36,804 nt of DNA from Bacteroidales bacterium. Its GTDB lineage: Bacteria > Bacteroidota > Bacteroidia > Bacteroidales > UBA12170. Where the stretch lies: NCBI GenBank assembly GCA_029938465.1, contig JAOZUW010000010.1:1-36804 (forward strand), read 5' to 3'. A program made the translations under genes and the position numbers. Every line of letters starts with the position of its first letter. Position 1 is the first letter of the stretch. Below, in pieces: positions 8,171 through 14,035 of this stretch. The notes under the pieces were generated by a model. That model did no database searches and was not told where the DNA came from. It saw only the letters and a list, made by a program, of their open reading frames with translations.

Positions 8171-8713
8171 CTATTTATCACTTTCTTTCAAGTTTGCTAA
8201 AAACTTCTTTACAACTATAAGAGCATTATTAAAGCGCCTATCGCCAAATCCACTTATTAAATAATAATTTAGATTTCGCTTTTCAAATGATTTTATATAC
8301 AAAGATAACAAACGTTCTCTATCATCTGGGTTTTCTCGCTGTGGATCACTTTGCCAAGACAAATCTGTATCCATCAACAAATACAGATCATAAGTGTGTT
8401 TTTTCATTTGTTCCTGAATCCATAGATGGGTTCTCCCAAATTTCTCCTGACTCCAAATATCTATTACTGTTAGCTCTGTATCGCAAAACAAAAGATTTTG
8501 AGTCGCCAATAATTGTTCATTTTTTACTTGACCTTCTGCTATATGCCACAAATCTTCTTCTTGATAAGGACTTTGTAGTGTTTCTATATATTCCCTTGCA
8601 TATTCCTTTACCCACGACACCTGAAAATATTGTGCTAGTTTTTGCGAGATATAAGATTTTCCCGTACTCTCTGGTCCAGTTATAGCTATTCGGATATGCT
8701 TATTTTGCATCAA
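8171..8713 (-). CDS. NadR-type ribosylnicotinamide kinase (stand-alone)
   Basis: A 180-residue P-loop kinase resembling the C-terminal kinase domain of NadR, without the adenylyltransferase or helix-turn-helix parts. The P-loop GPESTGKS is at 13-20. The family motifs VKEYAREYIETL, FCDTELTVIDIWSQEKFG and LLMDTDLSWQSDPQRENPDD are present, the last being the lid-like region. The expected reaction is ATP plus nicotinamide riboside to NMN, in NAD salvage. It overlaps the end of the transporter gene by 14 bases (11 if the second Met is used), so translation is coupled. The transporter-kinase pairing fits uptake of nicotinamide riboside followed by trapping through phosphorylation. A thiamine-related role is the main alternative, given the YkoF-like gene upstream. 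Confidence 0.82.
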   Translation of the reverse strand: MMQNKHIRIAITGPESTGKSYISQKLAQYFQVSWVKEYAREYIETLQSPYQEEDLWHIAEGQVKNEQLLATQNLLFCDTELTVIDIWSQEKFGRTHLWIQEQMKKHTYDLYLLMDTDLSWQSDPQRENPDDRERLLSLYIKSFEKRNLNYYLISGFGDRRFNNALIVVKKFLANLKESDK

Positions 8714-9413
8714 TAGTCGTTTTTGATAATATTTGTCGCCAAGAAATATAAGCCATTATTGCCAATACCAAGAAAATAACATATTGTATCCCAGTAAAAC
8801 CATATCCCTTAACAAAATAAAGCGGAATAGAAACCAAATCCCCAATAATCCATAAGGTCCAGTTTTCTATTTTCTTATTGGCCATTAACCACATAGCTGC
8901 AAAGAATATCCCAGTCGTAAAAGTATCTAAAAAAGGTGTTGCCAATCGAAAATCATTTAAGTTTCCTGATGATAAATGTTGCCAAGCAAAATAAATGCTC
9001 TCTTGAAAGCCTAACTCATTTGGCATAACATCATAATACCTATAAACCACTATTACAAAAACAGAAGTGAAGGCAAAAATACCAAACGCCATAAGTTTAT
9101 CCATAGCATTGGTACGGCTAATAGCAATATGATGCGGATCATCTCCCACCACTTTATGCCATTGATACCATCCATAAAAACTCATCAATGTATAATAGAT
9201 ATTGATAATTAAATCACCATAAAGTATCCATTGAGAAAGCAAATAAACATAAATAACAGTGCTAATGATTCCTGTTGGAAATACCAGAATATTTTCTTTT
9301 CGAGCATAAAATACACTTAAAACACCAAAAAAAGCAGCTAAAAACTCCAGCGCAATATTTAGGACACTAGCAGCTTCATATGGTTGCAGGAAGAAAGCTA
9401 TAAAATCATTCAT
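8700..9413 (-). CDS. pnuC: PnuC-family vitamin transporter (nicotinamide riboside or thiamine)
   Basis: A 237-residue membrane protein of the PnuC family with about seven hydrophobic segments. Family marks include the FFGVLSVFYARKENILVFP region near the N-terminus, YYTLMSFYGWYQWHK at about 75-90, and DTFTTGIFFAAMWLMANKKI plus NWTLWIIGDLVSIPLYF near the C-terminus. PnuC proteins let nicotinamide riboside cross the inner membrane by facilitated diffusion; a kinase then traps it. Close relatives (PnuT) carry thiamine. The NadR-like kinase downstream argues for nicotinamide riboside, while the YkoF-like thiamine-binding protein upstream, whose stop touches this start, argues for thiamine. No TPP riboswitch is visible upstream of the operon. 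I favour nicotinamide riboside, with moderate certainty. Confidence 0.85.
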   Translation of the reverse strand: MNDFIAFFLQPYEAASVLNIALEFLAAFFGVLSVFYARKENILVFPTGIISTVIYVYLLSQWILYGDLIINIYYTLMSFYGWYQWHKVVGDDPHHIAISRTNAMDKLMAFGIFAFTSVFVIVVYRYYDVMPNELGFQESIYFAWQHLSSGNLNDFRLATPFLDTFTTGIFFAAMWLMANKKIENWTLWIIGDLVSIPLYFVKGYGFTGIQYVIFLVLAIMAYISWRQILSKTTIDAK

Positions 9414-9676
9414 TAGCTATTGCTTGTTTGATGTAACTGCAAATCGGAATTAACTATCTTCAAAATAAAAACCGAATAGGGTATACTCATAGATTTTTTT
9501 ATCTCCTGAGTGATAATACTCATTAAATCATTATACTCACCAAAGACTTGCGTACTCATTCCATTAACTTGCACTTGGATATTTTTATAAGCTTGTAGCC
9601 TATTTACAAAATCAAGAATAGTCGGAATAAATTCTTCTTTTAATGGATAATAACTAATTTCTATAGATATTTTCAT
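9413..9676 (-). CDS. YkoF/MTH1187-like thiamine-binding-fold protein
   Basis: An 87-residue cytoplasmic protein with the pattern of the thiamine-binding/YkoF family (Pfam Thiamine_BP): an N-terminal strand ISIEISYYPLKEEFIP, a helix, then VQVNGMSTQVFGEYNDLM and a final strand VFILKIVN. Family members form small ferredoxin-like folds. YkoF binds thiamine or its pyrimidine part, and many single-domain members have no proven ligand. It starts the four-gene minus operon, and its stop codon overlaps the start codon of the PnuC gene. A -7-like TACTTTTG is at 9696-9703. The role may be ligand handling for the transporter, but this is inference. Confidence 0.75.
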   Translation of the reverse strand: MKISIEISYYPLKEEFIPTILDFVNRLQAYKNIQVQVNGMSTQVFGEYNDLMSIITQEIKKSMSIPYSVFILKIVNSDLQLHQTSNS

Positions 9677-9695
9677 GTTTTTTTCTTTGCTTCTA

Positions 9696-9703
9696 CAAAA
9701 GTA
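9696..9703 (-). promoter_or_regulatory. -7 element for the YkoF-like/pnuC/kinase/regulator operon
   Basis: The minus strand reads TACTTTTG, 20 bases before the start codon, leaving a very short leader. No good -33 is present at 17-21 bases. No THI-box or other conserved riboswitch core is visible in the 152-bp divergent region. Confidence 0.4.
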
Positions 9704-9800
9704 AAACTTTAGATTGGTTTTTAAAAATAAATTAGCAGAACACCCTTTTTAATAAAGCTTACAAATAATAAATTTCTTAAAGCAATTCTGTAAAAATGCC

Positions 9801-9808
9801 TACTTTTG
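9801..9808 (+). promoter_or_regulatory. -7 element for the small membrane protein/mutL unit
   Basis: TACTTTTG matches TAnnTTTG and lies 20 bases before the ATG at 9829. It falls inside the first codons of the longer frame that begins at 9796, and so supports the shorter start. Confidence 0.45.
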
Positions 9809-9828
9809 CAGTAAAGAAAAAAGAACTG

Positions 9829-10089
9829 ATGAAGATAAGTTTTGTTGGGATAAAAAAGGCTCGGAAATTTGATTACAAACCTCGTTATTACGATGCTCAG
9901 AAAGAAGCCGATGAAAAACGCAAAAAGGAGATTGAAACGAATATTAAGAATCCGGAGCGTATCAATCTTCGCAGAGAGATGAGAGAAAAATGGGGTAGAC
10001 ATGATCGAACCAGAAATAAATCAAGGAATTACTCCATAGCCATTTATATAGCTATTTTAATTGCTATTCTTTATATTATATTAAAGTAA
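9829..10089 (+). CDS. Small conserved membrane-anchored protein upstream of mutL
   Basis: An 86-residue protein from the ATG at 9829; a GAAAAAAGAA stretch precedes it and the promoter -7 excludes the 9796 start. The first 60 residues are strongly basic, with KKARKFDYKPRYYDAQKEAD and then many Arg/Lys. The last 20 or so residues form a single hydrophobic helix (YSIAIYIAILIAILYIIL), giving a tail-anchored shape. Small Bacteroidota proteins with the same F-x-Y-x-PRYY motif are widely found next to mutL and are sometimes mis-named riboflavin synthase. I know of no established function. It ends 6 bases before mutL and is co-transcribed with it. Confidence 0.75.
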   Translation: MKISFVGIKKARKFDYKPRYYDAQKEADEKRKKEIETNIKNPERINLRREMREKWGRHDRTRNKSRNYSIAIYIAILIAILYIILK

Positions 10090-10095
10090 TATTTT

Positions 10096-11922
10096 ATGTC
10101 AGATCAAATAAAACTCCTACCCGATTCTATTGCCAACCAAATTGCAGCAGGTGAAGTGATTCAACGTCCATCTTCTGTAGTTAAGGAACTGCTTGAAAAT
10201 GCTTTAGATGCCAAAGCAACACATATTAATCTTATTGTTAAAGATGCTGGCCGTACCCTAATTCAAATTACAGATAATGGTAGTGGTATGAGCCAAACAG
10301 ACGCTCGTATGTGTTTTGAAAAACATGCCACTTCAAAAATCTCTAATGCTGATGATTTGTTTAACCTAAACACGCTAGGCTTTAGAGGAGAAGCCTTGGC
10401 CTCTATTGCTGCTATTTCTCATGTTCAACTTAAAACCAAAACAGAAGATCAAGAGTTGGGAACTGAAATTATTATGGAAGGGTCAGAGTTGAAATCGCAA
10501 GAAAATTGTAGTTGTAGTACAGGCACTTCTTTTTCAGTCAAAAACCTGTTTTATAATGTACCTGCTCGTCGTAATTTTTTAAAATCAAATACTGCTGAAT
10601 TACGACATGTGATAGAAGAATTCCAAAGGATTGCCTTAGTACATCCCAATGTGTCTTTTACTTTTTACAATAATGGCAGCGTACTCCATCAATTACAAAA
10701 GGGCAGTTTAAAACAACGAATTACTCAGGTAATAGGAAAAAAACTTGACGAAAAACTTGTTCCCATTGAAGAACAAACCGAAGATTTAAAAATTCATGGT
10801 TTTATTGGGAAACCTGAATTTTCCAGAAAGAAAAGAGGAGAACAATATTTCTTTGCTAATCATAGATTTATCAAACATCCTTATTTTCATCATGCTATTG
10901 AAAATGCTTATAAAGAGTTAATTCCTGATGGATCTTTTCCTTCCTATTTTATTTATTTACAAGTGCAACCAGAAGAAATAGATGTCAATATTCACCCCAC
11001 AAAGATAGAAGTTAACTTTTCTAACAAACAACTTATTTATGCCATATTAGCTGCCGCTGCAAAAAAAGCTTTAGGGCAATTCAGTCTTACTCCTTCGCTA
11101 GATTTTGAACAGGAAGAAAGTATGAGTTTCCAATTTTCCAGAGAAAAAGCAATAAAACCACCCTCCATAAAAATTAATCCTGAATACAATCCTTTTGAGA
11201 GTGAAAAAGCTACAGATCCCAGACAAATAAGCAATCAGGAAAACTGGAGCAAACTCTACAATTTTAACGAAGAAAATAATGAAACTGTAGAGCCCTATAA
11301 TGCTCCTACCTCTGTCCCATCAGGAATAAATTTTTTACCGGAAACAAATGATCAAAGCCCTTCATTAAATAACACTTTTATTCAAATTGGTTTGAGTTTT
11401 GTCATTTCATCGGTAAAATCCGGGATGGTTATTATTGATCAGAAACTAGCTCATGAACGTATTTTATATGAAAAATACCTGGAACAATATGAAAACCGCC
11501 AAATAGCTAGTCAGCAATTATTATTTCCTGTTAACATGAATATGTCAGCTGAAGAGCTCAGTATTATTCAAGAGTTGAAAGATGAATTAATCAATTTTGG
11601 TTTCGATATAAAAACATTTGGTCATAATGGAATTGTTATTAATGGCAGCCCTACAGAAATAACTGAAAGTAAAATCCCTGAAATAATTGATGAAATTATT
11701 AACCATTTTCTGGATGGTAAACATTTAGATCAAGATAGGAAATTAGCTTTTGCCAGAACTATGGCTCGACAATTAGCTATCAAATATGGGCAAAAACTTA
11801 AGCAAAGCGAAATGGAAGAATTAGCTGATGCTTTATTTTCATGTACGATTCCAGATGTTTCTATCGATGGGGAGCAAATATTTAAAACCATTGGTATTGA
11901 AGAGATTAAATCTCTCTTTTAG
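10096..11922 (+). CDS. mutL: MutL, DNA mismatch repair protein
   Basis: A 608-residue MutL, full length. The N-terminal GHKL ATPase has all motifs: ELLENALDA (about 31-39), DNGSGM and FRGEALASI, followed by the NVPARRNFLKS region. The C-terminal dimerisation domain begins near residue 430. MutL links MutS mismatch recognition to strand removal. The site of the nuclease motif DQHA(X)2E(X)4E reads DQKLAHERILYE at 448-459: Asp448, Glu454 and Glu459 are kept, but His is Lys and Ala is Leu. The usual CPHGRP near the end reads VSIDGEQ. The metal-dependent nicking activity may therefore be weak or absent; that is an inference. It lies just downstream of the small membrane-protein gene. Confidence 0.95.
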   Translation: MSDQIKLLPDSIANQIAAGEVIQRPSSVVKELLENALDAKATHINLIVKDAGRTLIQITDNGSGMSQTDARMCFEKHATSKISNADDLFNLNTLGFRGEALASIAAISHVQLKTKTEDQELGTEIIMEGSELKSQENCSCSTGTSFSVKNLFYNVPARRNFLKSNTAELRHVIEEFQRIALVHPNVSFTFYNNGSVLHQLQKGSLKQRITQVIGKKLDEKLVPIEEQTEDLKIHGFIGKPEFSRKKRGEQYFFANHRFIKHPYFHHAIENAYKELIPDGSFPSYFIYLQVQPEEIDVNIHPTKIEVNFSNKQLIYAILAAAAKKALGQFSLTPSLDFEQEESMSFQFSREKAIKPPSIKINPEYNPFESEKATDPRQISNQENWSKLYNFNEENNETVEPYNAPTSVPSGINFLPETNDQSPSLNNTFIQIGLSFVISSVKSGMVIIDQKLAHERILYEKYLEQYENRQIASQQLLFPVNMNMSAEELSIIQELKDELINFGFDIKTFGHNGIVINGSPTEITESKIPEIIDEIINHFLDGKHLDQDRKLAFARTMARQLAIKYGQKLKQSEMEELADALFSCTIPDVSIDGEQIFKTIGIEEIKSLF

Positions 11923-11923
11923 A

Positions 11924-11955
11924 TAAAAAAAAGGCTACCCCAAAAGGAGCAGCCT
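11924..11955 (-). terminator. Terminator of the 521-residue cargo gene
   Basis: AGGCTACCCC-AAAA-GGAGCAGCCT forms a hairpin with two mismatches, followed on the minus strand by a run of eight T. It is nearly identical to the terminator at 13986-14014. On the plus strand it may also help end mutL transcripts, though the U tract there is poor. Confidence 0.8.
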
Positions 11956-11976
11956 ATATATTTCATAAAACAAATA

Positions 11977-13542
11977 TTATTTTACAATAATTTTTTGTGT
12001 TGAAATTCCATTTACAGTTTCTACATTAACAAAATAAACACCAGCATCTAAACGATTAACTTCTATTTGAGTCTTTAATACATTTAAAGATTCAGTATAA
12101 ACAGTTTGACCTGCTAGATTAACAATATTCAAGTTGATTATTTTATTTTCGCTGTTGATATAAAGAATATCGGTAGTAGGGTTGGGGAACATAATGGTAG
12201 TAGTAACATCTGAAGCCAAATCTTCAGTTGCAACTGTATTGCCATTAGTAACTAATCTAAAATGGTAATCACCACTAACACCGGTCCAAGAACTACCATC
12301 AAAAAATATAGATCTACCAGCTCCTGCAGGAGCCAAAGTAAGCTTAACTAATTCTTCTTCCTCCATAAGGCCCATAAAAATATCTCCAACAGGAATAGTT
12401 AGTTCTTCTGTATAATCTCTAAGATCAATTACAGTCATTGGATTTGGATTATCTGTAGTAGCAGCAGGAGTAACAGCAAATGGAGTTATCATATCTTGAT
12501 CTGGTACTACACCATCAGAAGTCCACATATGGAATATAAAATCATGATTTGGTGGCTGACTTTGATCTTCATAATTTCTAATTAAAGCTGTTACAATTTG
12601 AGTTTCTGAAGAAAAAGAAAATACAACTGCAGCACCTTGACCTGCTTCTATATTGGTATAAAACTCAACTTCAGGATCAGCATAAAACACATGTACACCA
12701 GAGATATAAGTATAATCCATAGATGTAATGCTATTATTATCAGGAGAAGCATCAGTAGCATCTATATTAAATACAATAAGGCAACCAGGCTCTTGAGCAG
12801 GTATAGTATATTCATATTCATTACCAGAAGTGTTCACACCATCTACACTCATCCAATCACCGCCATCCACTTGATAGTTTACTGCAGTTGATTCAATTCC
12901 TGAAACATCAATAAGATCTACTACAAATACAAAGTCATCCATTGTACCTTCATAAAATGTTGGAGGATTACTATATCCAATATAAGGAGGAGCATCATCC
13001 ACATCACTAGAAATTATCTTAAAATCATCAAAGTAAATACCATCTACTTCGTAACCACCATCACTATGGAAATGGAAACGAACTTTCACATTATCGCTAC
13101 CTAGGTATGCTCCTAATGAATAAGAATACTCCATCCAAGGATCAAGATTACCTTCTCCATTAAAAATAGCAAGATCAACAAAAGTACCAAAATCATCTGT
13201 AGAAGCTTGTACTTTCACCCAGTCAAAGTCAATACTGTTTTCAATATCATAAATAGACCAAAAATTAACTACAGCTGAAAGAATACCAGCATCCGTTAAG
13301 TCTATTCCATTTGACATAGTACAATAAGTATCTTGGCTAGCACTATAATTTCCACCAGGGCTATCTGTCATAGAGTGAGTAGCTGAATAAGAAAAATCTT
13401 CAGTCAAACCCCAATCTCCTGTCATCTCCCAATTATCTGTACCACTTTCAAAGTCATCCTCAAACTCAACAGTCTGTGCAAATGATTGAAAAGAAAAAGC
13501 CATCATAAAAGCGATCGCCATTAAAAAAGTAAATTTTTTCAT
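11977..13542 (-). CDS. Secreted T9SS cargo with MAM/immune-inhibitor-A-like domain
   Basis: A 521-residue exported protein. Residues 1-23 are a signal peptide ending in FAQ. Residues 25-178 form a jelly-roll module like those of immune-inhibitor-A and MAM proteins, opening with FEDDFESGTDNWEMTGDWGL and ending with DGIYFDDFKI. An Ig-like segment follows (about 183-283), then a beta-rich domain of about 150 residues. Residues 440-521 are a type A T9SS sorting domain, with FPNPTTDILYI, LAGQTVY and LDAGVYFVNV motifs and the end STQKIIVK. The protein should cross the outer membrane through the type IX system and be anchored or released. No catalytic motif is visible, so the role is unknown, perhaps adhesion. 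Its promoter/leader and terminator closely match those of the 775-residue neighbour. Confidence 0.85.
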   Translation of the reverse strand: MKKFTFLMAIAFMMAFSFQSFAQTVEFEDDFESGTDNWEMTGDWGLTEDFSYSATHSMTDSPGGNYSASQDTYCTMSNGIDLTDAGILSAVVNFWSIYDIENSIDFDWVKVQASTDDFGTFVDLAIFNGEGNLDPWMEYSYSLGAYLGSDNVKVRFHFHSDGGYEVDGIYFDDFKIISSDVDDAPPYIGYSNPPTFYEGTMDDFVFVVDLIDVSGIESTAVNYQVDGGDWMSVDGVNTSGNEYEYTIPAQEPGCLIVFNIDATDASPDNNSITSMDYTYISGVHVFYADPEVEFYTNIEAGQGAAVVFSFSSETQIVTALIRNYEDQSQPPNHDFIFHMWTSDGVVPDQDMITPFAVTPAATTDNPNPMTVIDLRDYTEELTIPVGDIFMGLMEEEELVKLTLAPAGAGRSIFFDGSSWTGVSGDYHFRLVTNGNTVATEDLASDVTTTIMFPNPTTDILYINSENKIINLNIVNLAGQTVYTESLNVLKTQIEVNRLDAGVYFVNVETVNGISTQKIIVK

Positions 13543-13630
13543 AATAAGTTAGTTTTTAAAATTAATTAGGTAAAGCACAAATGTATAAATTCTTGTTCAA
13601 AAATCAAATACTTTGAGAAAATATGCAGCA
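13543..13630 (-). repeat. 88-bp promoter/leader repeat, copy A
   Basis: This block directly precedes the start codon of the 521-residue cargo gene. It matches 16364-16451, upstream of the 775-residue cargo gene, with only a handful of substitutions and no gaps. The match stops abruptly beyond 13630. It holds a -33/-7 promoter. Confidence 0.85.
13578..13608 (-). promoter_or_regulatory. Promoter of the 521-residue cargo gene
   Basis: On the minus strand TTTG, 19 bases, TACATTTG. The predicted start of transcription is near 13571, about 30 bases before the start codon. The same arrangement is conserved in the twin leader at 16399-16429. Confidence 0.65.
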
Positions 13631-13683
13631 GCATAAGTTCAATTAGTAAATGAATTTTTAACACTCTTAAATTTAGAACTAAA

Positions 13684-13746
13684 TTATTTAGCTGAATCTT
13701 TTTTAACTTCTACTGGTAAGGAACCCATTTTATTTTTTTCTTGCAC
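13684..13746 (-). pseudogene. Possible remnant of a MATE-type transporter gene start
   Basis: A GTG-start frame of 20 codons ending in TAA gives QEKNKMGSLPVEVKKDSAK after the first residue. The stretch NKMGSLPV resembles the conserved opening of MATE-family efflux transporters, but the rest does not continue as one. It sits immediately beside the structured repeat, where a rearrangement could have cut a gene. The match is very short and may be chance. Confidence 0.2.
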
Positions 13747-13757
13747 TTATTATAACT

Positions 13758-13929
13758 AAACCACTATGGACTGGAAGTACCATAGGTTTATTTTACGAAT
13801 AAAATTCGTTTCTATTATAATCCTAACTGGATTAGAAATCAGAAGCTAGAAGTCAGAATTAGATTACTTCTAGCTTTGGACTTCTAATTTTAAACCAAAA
13901 ATTTGTAGAAACTGAAAGTCTTACACTAA
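13758..13929 (+). repeat. Copy 2 (complete) of the dispersed structured repeat
   Basis: About 170 bp in three blocks. First, AAACC-AC-TATGG and CCATAGGTTT pair around ACTGGAAGTA (13758-13789). Second is the ACGAAT-AAA-ATTCGT palindrome (13795-13809). Third, a long hairpin has 23-base arms (13831-13853 and 13866-13888, 20 of 23 matching) and a 12-base loop. A conserved tail follows, AAACCAAAAATTTGTAGAAA then CTGAAAGTCTTA. Copy 3 at 36645-36799 shares head and tail but lacks the middle of the long hairpin. No ORF is inside. Confidence 0.75.
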
Positions 13930-13942
13930 AAGCGCATACCTG

Positions 13943-13960
13943 CCTGCCGTCAAAGGCAGG
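13943..13960 (+). repeat. Short CCTGCC/GGCAGG hairpin
   Basis: CCTGCC, six-base loop GTCAAA, GGCAGG, in locally GC-rich sequence amid AT-rich DNA. Similar CCTGCC palindromes are scattered through many Bacteroidota genomes. It is absent from copy 3 of the structured repeat at the same relative place, at least as far as the window shows. Confidence 0.5.
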
Positions 13961-13985
13961 GTTTTGACTAACAATTGAGACCAAT

Positions 13986-14014
13986 AAAAAAGGCTACCCC
14001 CAAAGGAGCAGCCT
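13986..14014 (-). terminator. Terminator of the 775-residue cargo gene
   Basis: AGGCTACCCC-CAAA-GGAGCAGCCT with a T run on the minus strand. It lies 21 bases past the stop codon and differs from the hairpin at 11931-11955 by one loop base. Confidence 0.8.
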
Positions 14015-14035
14015 ATTAAAATTATTATTGTTAAA

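Larger units (their letters stand above)
13543..14035. other. 493-bp gap between two cargo genes: promoter, repeat copy and hairpins
   Basis: From left to right this gap holds: the 88-bp leader/promoter of the 521-residue cargo (13543-13630); a 20-codon GTG-start reading frame on the minus strand (13684-13746) whose first residues resemble a MATE-transporter N-terminus; the structured repeat (13758-13929); a CCTGCC-GTCAAA-GGCAGG hairpin (13943-13960); and the terminator of the 775-residue cargo (13986-14014). No normal gene is present. Confidence 0.7.

Noticed and set aside
9677-9828. TPP (thiamine) riboswitch upstream of the YkoF-like/pnuC operon
   Set aside because: No THI-box core (CTGAGA and partner blocks) on the minus strand, and the predicted leader is only a few bases long.
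9721-10002. Minus-strand reading frame of 93 codons
   Set aside because: It is antisense to the small membrane-protein gene, lies over both divergent promoters and is rich in Phe/Leu/Tyr from A-rich sense codons. It is a shadow.
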